Shown here: in pieces, positions 51,701-60,628 of the stretch
How the letters are laid out: every line of letters begins with the position of its first letter
Position numbering within the stretch: the stretch's first letter is position 1
Assembly (NCBI RefSeq): GCF_052162025.1
Contig: NZ_CP197401.1
Span: 2,418,001 to 2,482,000, forward strand
Source of the DNA: Methylobacter sp015476545
Lineage (GTDB): Bacteria; Pseudomonadota; Gammaproteobacteria; Methylococcales; Methylomonadaceae
Direction of reading: 5' to 3'
DNA length: 64,000 bases
Translations under genes and position numbers: made by a program
The notes under the pieces: generated by a model
The model's database searches: none
What the model saw: only the letters and a program-made list of their open reading frames with translations
Told to the model about the DNA's origin: nothing

Positions 51701-54142
51701 TCATGTAGGTTCAGGATTATTCCGGCCCGTCTTTTCAACCGCAACCTCCAGCGCATCATCCACTGTCTCCAGCCAGACAAACTCAAGCTGATCCCTGACC
51801 GCTTGCGGTATTTCCTCAAAATCTCTTTTATTGCGCGCCGGCAGCATGACCGTTTTGATGCCGGCGCGCGCTGCGGCAATGACTTTTTCCTTGATGCCGC
51901 CGACTGGCAGAACCAACCCGCGCAAACTGATTTCACCGGTCATCGCCACGTCCTTTTGCACGATTTGTTCGGAAAATGCCGAGTACAACGCCACGAATAT
52001 GGCCACGCCGGCGCTGGGCCCATCCTTAGGAATGGCGCCTGCGGGCACATGCACATGAATATCGGTCTTTTTAAACAGCTCCTCGCCCAAACCAAATTCA
52101 GCCGCCCGGAATTTGACCAGACTCAATGCGGCCTGGGCGCTTTCTTTCATCACCTCGCCCAGTTGTCCGGTCAGAATCAGTTTTCCGGTGCCGGGAATGC
52201 GGGTCGCTTCGATAAAAAGGATGTCGCCGCCTACCGGCGTCCAGGCAAGTCCTGTCGCAACGCCCGGCACGCTGATGCGCATGGCCACATCGCTTTCAAA
52301 TTTTCTCGGCCCCAAAATGGCCGGAATCTGCTCGGCATCGATCACTTCCTGAGCCACCTTGCCTTCGGCAATATCCATGGCGACATGACGGAACACGGCG
52401 CCTATTTCGCGTTCCAGATTCCGGCAGCCGGCTTCGCGCGTGTAGTCCTGGATGATAGTCCGTATGGCCTGATCGGTAATGGCGCATTGCTCGGGCTTTA
52501 AGCCGTTCGCTTCCAGCTGCCTGCCGACCAGATAACGCTTGGCGATCTGCTCCTTTTCATCAGCCGTATAACCCGACAGCTCTATCACTTCCATGCGATC
52601 GCGCAAGGGAATGGGTATACTGTCCAGGACATTGGCCGTTCCGATAAACATGACATGGCTCAGGTCAAACGGGACCGCCAGGTAATTATCGCGGAAAGTC
52701 GAATTTTGTTCCGGGTCCAGCACTTCCAGCAATGCTGCGGAAGGATCACCCTGAAAGCCCGCGCCGATCTTATCCATTTCATCGAGCATAAACACCGGAT
52801 TGTTGATGCCTGCTTTACGGATCGACTGAATGATAATGCCCGGCAGCGCCCCCAGATAAGTCCGCCGGTGCCCTCTGATCTCGGCTTCATCATGCAGGCC
52901 GCCTAAACTGGTGCGTACGAATTCGCGCCCGGTAGCGCGGGCAATACTGCGCCCTAGAGAAGTTTTGCCGACGCCCGGAGGCCCTACAAAACAAAGGATA
53001 GGGCTCTTGCCTTCAGGATTCAGCTTGCGCACGGCCAAATATTCCAGAATGCGCTGCTTGATCTTTTCCAGACCATAATGATCTTCATTCAGAATTTCGC
53101 GAGCCCTGTTGATATCGATATCCCCTGCGCTGGAAACCGACCAGGGTATTTCCACCAGCCAATCCAGATAGGTACGCAGCATTGAATACTCGCCGGCGGC
53201 TTCCGGCATTTGCTTCAGGCGATTCAACTCCTTGCGGGCATGTTTTTCCACTTCTTCAGGCATTTTCGCTGCTGCGATGGCGTTGCTGATCTCTTCAACC
53301 TCGACCGCGCCTTCCTCACCCTCGCCCAACTCCTTCTGTATGGCTTTCAGTTGCTCTCTCAGGACAAACTCGCGTTGGCGCTGCCCCATTGTTTCCTGAG
53401 TCTGCTCGTTGATTTGATGGGAAAGTTTTAATACTTCAATCCGGTAATTGAGCATCTCCAGGATTTTATCGATGCGTTTCTGCACGTCGAACAGTCCCAA
53501 TATCTGCTGTTTCTCGTCGGATTTCGTGATCAGATAACTGGAAATCAGATCCGCCAGCATAGGAGCCGAATTGATCAATTGAATGGCGCTGACCAGTTCA
53601 TCGGGTACTTGTTTTGACAAATTAAGCACTTCCAGTGCTTTGTGTTTAAGGGTTACGACGCGCGCATCGATATCTTTAGTGGTTTCATCAGATTCCTGAT
53701 GAGCCTCCCAGCGCGCCACAAGGAAAGGATAGCCCGGCAGGAATTCCTTCACCCGAAAACGCTGAATGCCCTGGCAGACGATATGATGGTTGCCGTCAGG
53801 CGCAGTCAGATAGCGCAGTATCTCCGCCACAGTACCGACTGTGTAAAGGTCTTCGGGCGCAGGATCTTCATCCTTGTCGTCGCGGCGCAGCAGCAATCCG
53901 ATCGGCCTCTCGGAACGAACCGCATACTGCACGGCGGCAATCGATTGTTTACGACCGATCACTAACGGCAGGACGACCTGAGGGAAAAGTACGGTGCCGA
54001 GCATGGGCACGATAACCAGAGCATCACTCGGAACGGATATGTTGGACGAATCACCCTGAGCCTGTTGGATTGTTGCCGAAGAATCCTCTTCAGATTCTCC
54101 CTTCGAGCCCAGAATTAAATCTTTAAGGTCCTTGATCCGCAT
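51701..54142 (-). CDS. lon: ATP-dependent protease Lon
   Basis: An 813-residue AAA+ protease. An N-terminal substrate-binding domain (VIVPMLGTVLFPQVVLPLVIGR) and coiled coil lead to the ATPase with Walker A GPPGVGKTSLG and Walker B VFMLDEMDKIG, then the peptidase domain with the catalytic Ser in DGPSAGVAIF and Lys in GGIKEKVIAAARAG. Length is normal. It lies six bases after a small heat-shock gene and probably shares its transcript. A second, more usual lon beside clpX may exist elsewhere. Confidence 0.95.
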   Translation of the reverse strand: MRIKDLKDLILGSKGESEEDSSATIQQAQGDSSNISVPSDALVIVPMLGTVLFPQVVLPLVIGRKQSIAAVQYAVRSERPIGLLLRRDDKDEDPAPEDLYTVGTVAEILRYLTAPDGNHHIVCQGIQRFRVKEFLPGYPFLVARWEAHQESDETTKDIDARVVTLKHKALEVLNLSKQVPDELVSAIQLINSAPMLADLISSYLITKSDEKQQILGLFDVQKRIDKILEMLNYRIEVLKLSHQINEQTQETMGQRQREFVLREQLKAIQKELGEGEEGAVEVEEISNAIAAAKMPEEVEKHARKELNRLKQMPEAAGEYSMLRTYLDWLVEIPWSVSSAGDIDINRAREILNEDHYGLEKIKQRILEYLAVRKLNPEGKSPILCFVGPPGVGKTSLGRSIARATGREFVRTSLGGLHDEAEIRGHRRTYLGALPGIIIQSIRKAGINNPVFMLDEMDKIGAGFQGDPSAALLEVLDPEQNSTFRDNYLAVPFDLSHVMFIGTANVLDSIPIPLRDRMEVIELSGYTADEKEQIAKRYLVGRQLEANGLKPEQCAITDQAIRTIIQDYTREAGCRNLEREIGAVFRHVAMDIAEGKVAQEVIDAEQIPAILGPRKFESDVAMRISVPGVATGLAWTPVGGDILFIEATRIPGTGKLILTGQLGEVMKESAQAALSLVKFRAAEFGLGEELFKKTDIHVHVPAGAIPKDGPSAGVAIFVALYSAFSEQIVQKDVAMTGEISLRGLVLPVGGIKEKVIAAARAGIKTVMLPARNKRDFEEIPQAVRDQLEFVWLETVDDALEVAVEKTGRNNPEPT

Positions 54143-54148
54143 AAGAAG

Positions 54149-54553
54149 TCATCCTATTTTCCGCAGTATAATCAACAGACAACCGTTCAGGAATTCATGC
54201 CCACCTAGATTAAAGCGCCCTTCCGGAAGTTCAATGCTCCGCTCAAACCGACCGTATGGAATCTCCAGCCGCTGAATCTCTGCCCCGACGTCTACAGGCA
54301 AATAGCGCCGTCCGCTCACGATTAATTGACCATCCTCAAGCGATACACTGATATGCTCCGGCTGCACCCCCGGCAACGCGACTATAATTGTGAATTCATC
54401 CAGGGTTTCATAAATATCAATCGGCGGCTCCCAGGCCGGACGTCTGGCGCGCAACGCGGCGGGCCTGAAAAACTGCCGGTGCAGTCGTTCAGCTCGTTCC
54501 AGCACTTCGCAGGCTTCGGCCCACATGGAAAGTTCAAAATTGCGTAATGGCAT
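54149..54553 (-). CDS. Hsp20/alpha-crystallin family chaperone
   Basis: A 134-residue small heat-shock protein. The alpha-crystallin domain starts at PPIDIYETLDEFTIIVALPGVQPEHISVSLEDGQLIVSGRR and closes with RFERSIELPEGRF; the C-terminal IxI anchor appears as LLIILRKIG. The N-terminal helix is short (MWAEACEVLERAERLHRQFF). It is directly upstream of lon, an arrangement that joins holding of unfolded proteins and their degradation. Confidence 0.88.
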   Translation of the reverse strand: MPLRNFELSMWAEACEVLERAERLHRQFFRPAALRARRPAWEPPIDIYETLDEFTIIVALPGVQPEHISVSLEDGQLIVSGRRYLPVDVGAEIQRLEIPYGRFERSIELPEGRFNLGGHEFLNGCLLIILRKIG

Positions 54554-54886
54554 AATGTCTTATCAGATTGTCGGTTATAGGCATCGTGAAGCCAAACAGC
54601 GTGATACTGGCATGTTTCACTTAAGATATGACAGAAGGACTGGCTCAGAAGCTCAATCTGAAAAATAATCTATTCCCCTGCTGACATCAATTTTCAAGAT
54701 TGTAGATTTGACTCAAGGCATTCGTATACTTTGAAGCGCTTGAACCAAATTGTTTTCAGTTATATCTGATATATAACAGGATGGTAATCAGTATCAATAC
54801 TTAGGTAAGCCTCTGTATATCCGGACATTATTTTTCGTCGTAACATTAATATTTTCGACAATTACCGACGAAAGCAAAAGAAATCC
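54554..54886. other. Divergent intergenic region hsp20-lon / archease-rtcB
   Basis: 333 bases between divergent operons. Visible elements: CTTGAAA on the minus strand at 54692-54698, a perfect sigma-32 -35 box but without a good -10 partner; and a palindrome GTTATAT-ctgat-ATATAAC at 54759-54777 that could be an operator or -10 region for the archease operon. A minus-strand frame at 54794-55264 is a shadow of archease. Confidence 0.45.
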
Positions 54887-55306
54887 ATGGCGCCTTATTG
54901 GGAACATTTTGCACACGAAGCCGATATGGGCATACGCGGCATCGCGCCGACGCTCGAACAGGCATTTGAACAGGCGGCGCTGGCCATGACGGCAGTCATC
55001 ACCGATCCCGCTGAGGTTCTGCCTTCCGAAGCGATCCCGATTCACTGCCAAGAGCCCGACAGCGAATATCTGTTTCTGGACTGGATCAACGAACTGATTT
55101 ACGCCATGGCCGTTCGCGGCCTGTTGTTCAGCCGGTTTCAGGTGTCCATCAATAACGGAGAATTGACGGCGACGGCCTTCGGGGAAGCCGTTGATCGGGG
55201 AAAACACCAGCCTGCCGTGGAAATCAAAGGCGCAACACTGACCGAACTGCATGTTTATCAGCAACCGGACGGCCTATGGGTTACCCAATGCGTCGTCGAC
55301 GTTTAA
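54887..55306 (+). CDS. Archease
   Basis: A 139-residue RtcB cofactor protein that speeds guanylylation and turnover of the RNA ligase. The family motif HEADMGIRG with its metal-binding Asp opens the protein, LFLDWINELIYAMAVRGLLF follows, and the end has EIKGATLTELHVYQQPDGLWVTQCVVDV. It stands nine bases before rtcB, the usual pairing. Confidence 0.92.
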   Translation: MAPYWEHFAHEADMGIRGIAPTLEQAFEQAALAMTAVITDPAEVLPSEAIPIHCQEPDSEYLFLDWINELIYAMAVRGLLFSRFQVSINNGELTATAFGEAVDRGKHQPAVEIKGATLTELHVYQQPDGLWVTQCVVDV

Positions 55307-55315
55307 AGGATACTC

Positions 55316-56746
55316 ATGGATACTTCTCAATTCATACAACGCGATGAAACCTGCTGGGAAATTCCGGCTCAAGGCCCCATGCGCGTTCCGGCCATTATTT
55401 ATGCCGATGAAAAGCTGCTGCGCGACATGGACCAGAAAGTCCATGAACAAATCGCCAACGTGGCCTCATTGCCTGGCATCGTCGAAGCGGCCTATGCAAT
55501 GCCTGATGCGCACTGGGGCTACGGCTTCCCTATCGGCGGCGTCGCCGCCTTCGACCCGGCACTGGGCGGCGTGGTTTCCGCCGGCGGCGTTGGCTTTGAT
55601 ATTTCCTGCGGCGTGCGCACTTTGCTGACCGGCCTTGATATGGCCGATCTACAGCCACACAAGCAGCAGTTGGCGGATGAGCTGTATCGCACCGTCCCGG
55701 CAGGCGTCGGCAGCACAGGGCGCATCCACCTGAATCATGACGAAATGATCGCCATGCTGAAAGGCGGCGCCTTATGGGCCGTTGAGCGGGGATTCGGCGT
55801 CTCCCGGGATCTGGACTTCATCGAGGAACGCGGCTGCATGGCCGGTGCCGAGCCCCAATATGTGTCTACCAAAGCGCGGGAACGGCAAAAAGACGAGATG
55901 GGCACATTAGGCTCCGGCAATCATTATCTCGAAGTGCAACGGGTCGTTGATATTTACGATCAATCTCTAGCCAATGTTTTTCGCCTGAAACCCGATGCCA
56001 TCGTCATCACCATTCATTGCGGCTCCAGAGGATTGGGTCATCAAATCGGCACCGAGTTTCTGAAAGATATGGCCATGGCGGCCTCCCAATACCATATTAC
56101 TTTGCCTGACCGCGAACTGGCCTGTGCGCCGCTGGATTCTCCGCTGGGAAAACACTATCTGGGAGCCATGCGCGCCGGCATCAACTGCGCCCTGGCCAAT
56201 CGCCAGATCATCACGCACTTGACCCGCAAAGCCGTGGAGTCGGTATTTCCCGGCCTCCATATCGATTTGTTATACGATGTCTCGCACAACACCTGCAAAC
56301 TGGAGCCCCATACCATCAATGGGCAGAAAAGAAATCTGTTCGTTCATCGCAAAGGCGCCACTCGGGCTTTCGGCCCCGGTCACCCCGACTTGCCGCCGGA
56401 ATACCGTCATGTCGGACAGCCGGTGCTGATCGGCGGCTCGATGGGAACCAGCTCTTATGTACTCTGCGGCACAAAAGACAGCGAACAGCGCTCATTCAGT
56501 TCGGCCTGTCACGGCGCAGGCCGGGCCATGAGCCGTCACCAGGCGACCCATCAATGGCACGGCCGGGCATTGGTTGATGAACTGGCAAACCAGGGCATCA
56601 TTATCCGCAGCGCCTCGATGCGCGGCGTTGCCGAAGAAGCGCCTCTGGCTTATAAGGACGTCCATGCAGTGATCGATGTGGCTGACAGGGCCGGCCTGGC
56701 GAAAAAAGTAGCCAGGCTGGAGCCCGTCATTTGCGTGAAGGGTTGA
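55316..56746 (+). CDS. rtcB: RNA 3'-phosphate/5'-OH ligase RtcB
   Basis: A 476-residue GTP-dependent ligase that joins 2',3'-cyclic phosphate or 3'-phosphate RNA ends to 5'-OH ends. Manganese ligands are in GGVGFDISCGVRTL (Asp, Cys) and ITIHCGSRGLGHQIG, with LGSGNHYLEVQ; the guanylated His lies in FVHRKGATRAF. The C-terminus GLAKKVARLEPVICVKG is complete. It follows archease and is one base before the DUF72 gene. The typical RtcR regulator is not adjacent. Confidence 0.95.
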   Translation: MDTSQFIQRDETCWEIPAQGPMRVPAIIYADEKLLRDMDQKVHEQIANVASLPGIVEAAYAMPDAHWGYGFPIGGVAAFDPALGGVVSAGGVGFDISCGVRTLLTGLDMADLQPHKQQLADELYRTVPAGVGSTGRIHLNHDEMIAMLKGGALWAVERGFGVSRDLDFIEERGCMAGAEPQYVSTKARERQKDEMGTLGSGNHYLEVQRVVDIYDQSLANVFRLKPDAIVITIHCGSRGLGHQIGTEFLKDMAMAASQYHITLPDRELACAPLDSPLGKHYLGAMRAGINCALANRQIITHLTRKAVESVFPGLHIDLLYDVSHNTCKLEPHTINGQKRNLFVHRKGATRAFGPGHPDLPPEYRHVGQPVLIGGSMGTSSYVLCGTKDSEQRSFSSACHGAGRAMSRHQATHQWHGRALVDELANQGIIIRSASMRGVAEEAPLAYKDVHAVIDVADRAGLAKKVARLEPVICVKG

Positions 56747-56747
56747 C

Positions 56748-57482
56748 GTGTCGCAGTTTTATATCGGCACCAGCGGCTGGAATTATCCGGACTGGCAGGA
56801 TGGTTTCTATGCGGGCATTATTCGCAGGGATCGGTTAAAGTTCTATGCGCAACAATTCCCTGCCGTGGAAATCAACGGGACTTTTTATCGTTTGCAAAGC
56901 CCCGACACTTTCCAAAAATGGGCCCAGGAAACGCCGGCAAACTTCAGGTTTGCTATCAAAGCCAACCGCTATCTGACTCATCACAAGAAACTAATGGATC
57001 CGGCCGCATCGGTATTGATTGAAAAAAATCACGCCGAAGCACTGAAAGAAAAACTGGCCGTCGTACTATGGCAGCTGCCCGGCCTGGTCAAAAAAGACCT
57101 GGTCAAGCTGCAGCGGTTTATCGCCGCTCTGCTGCAATGGAAGAATGTTCGCCATACTGTGGAGTTCAGGCACGCCTCCTGGTTCGATGACGAAACAGCG
57201 CACTATCTGGCTGAAGCCGGCATTGCCGTTTGCCTATCCGATGCCGAAGCTTGGCCTATGTGGGATCGCGTTACTACGGATCTGGTTTACATTCGCCTGC
57301 ATGGCCATACGCAAACCTACGTGTCCAGTTACAGCGAGCCTGAATTGGCGCAATGGGCCGAGCGCATAGAGCAGTGGCTGAAGCAGGACAAGCAGGTGCA
57401 TGTTTATTTCGACAATACGGCTCAGGGCGCCGCGCCCCACAATGCGCTTGAGTTGCAGAAATTGCTTCAGAATAGGATGTAG
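56748..57482 (+). CDS. DUF72 family TIM-barrel protein
   Basis: A 244-residue protein of the DUF72 family, with FYIGTSGWNYPDWQDGFYAG at the N-terminus, FRFAIKANRYLTHHKK, HTVEFRHASWFDD and VHVYFDNTAQGAAPHNA. The activity is unknown. It starts with GTG one base after the rtcB stop, so it is probably on the archease-rtcB transcript. Its TAG stop is formed by a palindromic repeat arm. Confidence 0.88.
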   Translation: MSQFYIGTSGWNYPDWQDGFYAGIIRRDRLKFYAQQFPAVEINGTFYRLQSPDTFQKWAQETPANFRFAIKANRYLTHHKKLMDPAASVLIEKNHAEALKEKLAVVLWQLPGLVKKDLVKLQRFIAALLQWKNVRHTVEFRHASWFDDETAHYLAEAGIAVCLSDAEAWPMWDRVTTDLVYIRLHGHTQTYVSSYSEPELAQWAERIEQWLKQDKQVHVYFDNTAQGAAPHNALELQKLLQNRM

Positions 57483-57548
57483 GGTACGCACCGCGTACCA
57501 TTTTCGAAACGCAATTCCTATTGCGGGTACGCGATGCGTACCCTACAT
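57477..57548. repeat. GTAGGGTACGC palindrome supplying two stop codons
   Basis: Arms ATGTAGGGTACGCACCGCGTACC (57477-57499) and near inverse 57526-57548. Read from each side, ATGTAG ends the DUF72 gene (stop 57480-57482) and the convergent pcm gene (stop 57543-57545). Sister copy at 51613-51693. Confidence 0.85.
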
Positions 57549-58244
57549 TGGATTTTGCCTGTCTGATTCATGAGACGTGCCAGAGCGCGGCACTTCGACT
57601 AACGGTACGAAAGCGACGTCAAGAATTTCCTGAGTTTCGATTTTCCCATCCGGTTTTTTCTCCACGACCATCAGCTCCTGAGCGCTGTAAGGCTGGCCCA
57701 AAGGGATGACCAAACGGGCGCCTGTGCGCAATTGATCAATCAGGGCTTGAGGGATATGCGGCGCCGCGGCGGTGACTATGATGCCGTCATAAGGCGCATG
57801 CTCCGACCAGCCCAGATTTCCGTCGCCGGTCCGGATCTCTACATTATCGTAGCCCAGCTCACGCAGATGGGCGCGCGCCATTGTCGCCAGATCATCAATG
57901 ACTTCAATGCTGTAGACCTGCCTGACCAATTCGGAAAGAATGGCGGCCTGATAGCCCGAGCCTGTACCAATCTCCAGCACAACATCGGAGGGCTTGGTAT
58001 TCAACAAATCGCTCATCAAGGCGACAATGTAGGGCTGTGATATCGTCTGCCCAAAACCTATCGGTACGGGGCCATTCTGGTAGGCGTACTCGCGCAAAGC
58101 ATCGGGTATGAATTTGTGCCTTGGCACATGCCTTATGGCGGCCATAACACGATCGCTCAATGCTGCCTTGCCGATCATATTGCGGGTTAACTTGACCTCC
58201 CATTCAATATCCGACAGCATTTGCTGCATCTCTCTCATTGTCAT
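57543..58244 (-). CDS. pcm: Protein-L-isoaspartate O-methyltransferase
   Basis: A 233-residue repair enzyme that methylates isoaspartyl residues in aged proteins. FGQTISQPYIVALMSDLL, VLEIGTGSGYQAAIL (SAM site), RTGDGNLGWSEHAPYDGIIVTAAAPHIPQALIDQL and RLVIPLG are all family marks. The last residues, after VPLVEVPRSG, extend a little and end Met-stop inside the repeat. It is convergent with the DUF72 gene. Confidence 0.93.
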   Translation of the reverse strand: MTMREMQQMLSDIEWEVKLTRNMIGKAALSDRVMAAIRHVPRHKFIPDALREYAYQNGPVPIGFGQTISQPYIVALMSDLLNTKPSDVVLEIGTGSGYQAAILSELVRQVYSIEVIDDLATMARAHLRELGYDNVEIRTGDGNLGWSEHAPYDGIIVTAAAPHIPQALIDQLRTGARLVIPLGQPYSAQELMVVEKKPDGKIETQEILDVAFVPLVEVPRSGTSHESDRQNPM

Positions 58245-58650
58245 GCCCTCGCTATTTTACTCATCAATGCAATCGCTGATGTCGGTTCATAGCGTCCTGC
58301 CAGCAGCCCTGTTGAGAGGGAATATCGCGCCATCCAGGTCATTTTAAGCTGTATCTTGACAAGAATGGCGCGGCTTATGTACCGGCTATCTAAATCTGAA
58401 ATAACAAAGACGCTTATACCGCATTATTGAAAGCCACATAATTCGAATGACTACTTATGCGGTTATCTTAGATTCAATAGATTTTGATGGAGAGAAACAA
58501 TTCAAAAAACCGGCTGATGAGAAATGCAATTTCAAGGTGACTTGATTATGGAAAGTAATTTCCCTTGATCAGGGAAATTTGCAAGGCATCGAAAATTTCG
58601 TTTTTAATGTTCAGGGGCAGACTAAGTTAATTTGCTTTATGCAGTAACGG
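58245..58650. other. Intergenic region with one perfect hairpin
   Basis: About 400 bases with no credible gene. A perfect stem AATTTCCCT-TGATC-AGGGAAATT lies at 58557-58579, some 70 bases after the stop of the small acidic gene on the minus strand; no T-run follows, so its role is open. The pcm promoter should be near 58245-58340. Confidence 0.5.
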
Positions 58651-58938
58651 TTAAAAATCGAAATCAAGGTCAAAATCATCAAACTCGCCTAGCTGTTCTT
58701 TCAATCTTTTTTTCTCCCAATACATTTCAATTTTTCTCCGCGCGGCCATCTTCTTGGCTACCTTGTCATTTTCTGCCGGCATCATGATGTAATCTTCGCT
58801 TAAATCGAAATCTTCGATATCAAGGTCAATTTCACCTTTGGTGTCGCTACTAGCCTCGGGTTCCGGCGCAGATTGATCCTGGGCGGCGTCCTCTAAAAGA
58901 GCTTTATCTGATTCAGCTTGAGATGCTTTCATATTCAT
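58651..58938 (-). CDS. Small acidic protein of the PA3496 family
   Basis: A 95-residue cytoplasmic protein. The first 55 residues are acidic and disordered-looking (Asp/Glu/Ser/Pro rich, IDLDIEDFDLSEDYIMMPA); then a basic helix AARRKIEMYWEKKRLKEQLGEFDDFDLDFDF that matches the PA3496-type family, described as putative envelope-integrity proteins. The MxM start gives two possible ATGs (58938, 58932). It has no close neighbour on the same strand. Confidence 0.7.
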   Translation of the reverse strand: MNMKASQAESDKALLEDAAQDQSAPEPEASSDTKGEIDLDIEDFDLSEDYIMMPAENDKVAKKMAARRKIEMYWEKKRLKEQLGEFDDFDLDFDF

Positions 58939-59347
58939 TTTTCAATCGACCATAAAAAAATTGTTATTCAGTGTCTGCAACAATGCTTGAAACGCAAAAT
59001 TATACAAACATCATGTTAAAAATGTTACTCGACCAGGAGCCGATCATTGCAGTCTGAGGCAATGACTCAATGCGATATAAACATAACGTAACTGAAGACT
59101 CTGAGGTACTTACGTTCGAGTGGCGGTACTTATATCGCATTTGTGCGCGCAACATAATTAGTAAATGTACTTAAGTCAATACCCTTCTCTTTATCTTCAA
59201 GGCGCAAATGAACAGATGCGTTATTAAATCTCATAAAGAGCAATATGGAAATAAAAAAATGTCCGGTGATAGATGCCTGTCAATCGGAGTCCAATATTTC
59301 AAGACCCGGTACCATCTTGACCGCAATAGCTGCTCAAGGATCAGATC
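58939..59347. other. Intergenic region with a nested inverted repeat
   Basis: About 410 bases without a credible gene. It holds a nested palindrome: outer 12-base arms AATGCGATATAA (59069-59080) and TTATATCGCATT (59130-59141), and inner arms AACGTAA (59085-59091) and TTACGTT (59110-59116). A minus-strand frame at 59231-59539 runs against the next gene and looks spurious. Confidence 0.6.
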
Positions 59348-60610
59348 ATGGAATTTCCAGATGCCATTCCTCCCCTCTTGATTAAGTTTGCCCTGACTGT
59401 GGCATTCTCTTTTGTAGTCGGCCTGGAATTTCGCCGTTATCAGCGCATGAATCAGTATAAATTCCATTTTGGCAGCACGCGGACTTTTGTTCTGATCGGC
59501 TTGTTGGGATTCATTCTGTATACCATCGATGCCACGCATGTTTTGTTCGGCTACGGCCTGCTTCTGCTCGGAAGCATGCTGCTGATTTATTACTGGCGCT
59601 TATCCTTGAAAGGGATGCTGTCGCTGTTCAGTGCTTTGCTTGCGCTGCTGATTTATCTGACAGGGCCTATCGTCAGTCTTTTCCCCAGCTGGTTTCTGAT
59701 ACTTTTTATCGTTTTGCTGATTTTAATGCTCGGCGAGAAGCCGTTAATCCATCGTATTTCCGATAAACTGGCCAATGAGGAAATCGTAACGCTGGCCAAA
59801 TTCCTGATCATTTCCGGCGTCATTCTGCCGCTGCTGCCCAACGAGCCCATCGGGCCGATGATGCCCGTTACTTATGACAAGGTCTGGCTGGCGGTAATCA
59901 TCGTGTCCGGATTCTCTTATTTAAGCTACCTGATCAATACTTATTTTTTCAAGAGCCGCAGCCTGATGATAACCGGCATTTTGAGCGGTCTTTATTCCAG
60001 CACCGTCGCCACCGTTGTTATCGGACGCCGCGCTCATCATCTGGCGGAGGCCGCTCCTTTTGTCTCATCAGCGCTGATTATGGCAACGGCCATGATGTAT
60101 ATCCGGCTGCTGGCCATTATTTTTCTTTTTGCCCCTGCTGCCGGCCAGCGCCTGCTGGCTCCGTTTCTTGCAGCCATTCTGTTGTCTATCTGCACAGTTT
60201 TCACCTTGTTCCGCTTCAAGGATGATTTATCGCAGCCCTCCGCTGCGGGCACTATTGAGCATCCGCTGGAGTTATCGACCGCCATTGTGTTCGCATTGTC
60301 GTTTATGATATTTGCCGCCATCACGCAATACGTAACTAGCAACTATGGCGGCCGCGGGCTGAATTTTCTGGCTATCGTTGTCGGTTTTACCGATATCGAT
60401 CCTTTTATCCTGTCGCTGCTGAGCGGCGAATTCACCGTATCCGCTTCGGCCATTGTTTCCGCCGTGATACTGGCCAGCGGCAGCAATAATCTGCTGAAGG
60501 CGATTTATGCTGTCGTGCTTGCCCGCAACCGCTCGGTTACGGCAGCGGCGGCTTGGTTGGTATTTTTATTCGCGGCATCGATTTTATATGCGTTTAAGAT
60601 CAATGCCTGA
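59348..60610 (+). CDS. MgtC/SapB-DUF4010 family membrane protein
   Basis: A 420-residue integral membrane protein with about 12 helices. The N-terminal part follows the MgtC/SapB pattern (LIKFALTVAFSFVVGLEFRRYQ, GSTRTFVLIGLLGFILY), and the rest is DUF4010 (GEKPLIHRISDKLANEEIVTLAKFLIISGVILPLLP, SSTVATVVIGRRAH, GFTDIDPFILSLL, LASGSNNLLKAIYA). The role is unknown; MgtC proteins modulate ion or phosphate homeostasis. An MFS gene follows 18 bases later. Confidence 0.85.
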   Translation: MEFPDAIPPLLIKFALTVAFSFVVGLEFRRYQRMNQYKFHFGSTRTFVLIGLLGFILYTIDATHVLFGYGLLLLGSMLLIYYWRLSLKGMLSLFSALLALLIYLTGPIVSLFPSWFLILFIVLLILMLGEKPLIHRISDKLANEEIVTLAKFLIISGVILPLLPNEPIGPMMPVTYDKVWLAVIIVSGFSYLSYLINTYFFKSRSLMITGILSGLYSSTVATVVIGRRAHHLAEAAPFVSSALIMATAMMYIRLLAIIFLFAPAAGQRLLAPFLAAILLSICTVFTLFRFKDDLSQPSAAGTIEHPLELSTAIVFALSFMIFAAITQYVTSNYGGRGLNFLAIVVGFTDIDPFILSLLSGEFTVSASAIVSAVILASGSNNLLKAIYAVVLARNRSVTAAAAWLVFLFAASILYAFKINA

Positions 60611-60628
60611 TGGGACAAGGATAGATTT

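Noticed and set aside
54692..54698. Full sigma-32 promoter for hsp20-lon
   Set aside because: The CTTGAAA box is perfect but no CCCCAT-like -10 lies at the right distance.
54794..55264. 156-codon minus-strand frame
   Set aside because: It lies against archease, whose protein has clear family motifs; the frame is a shadow.
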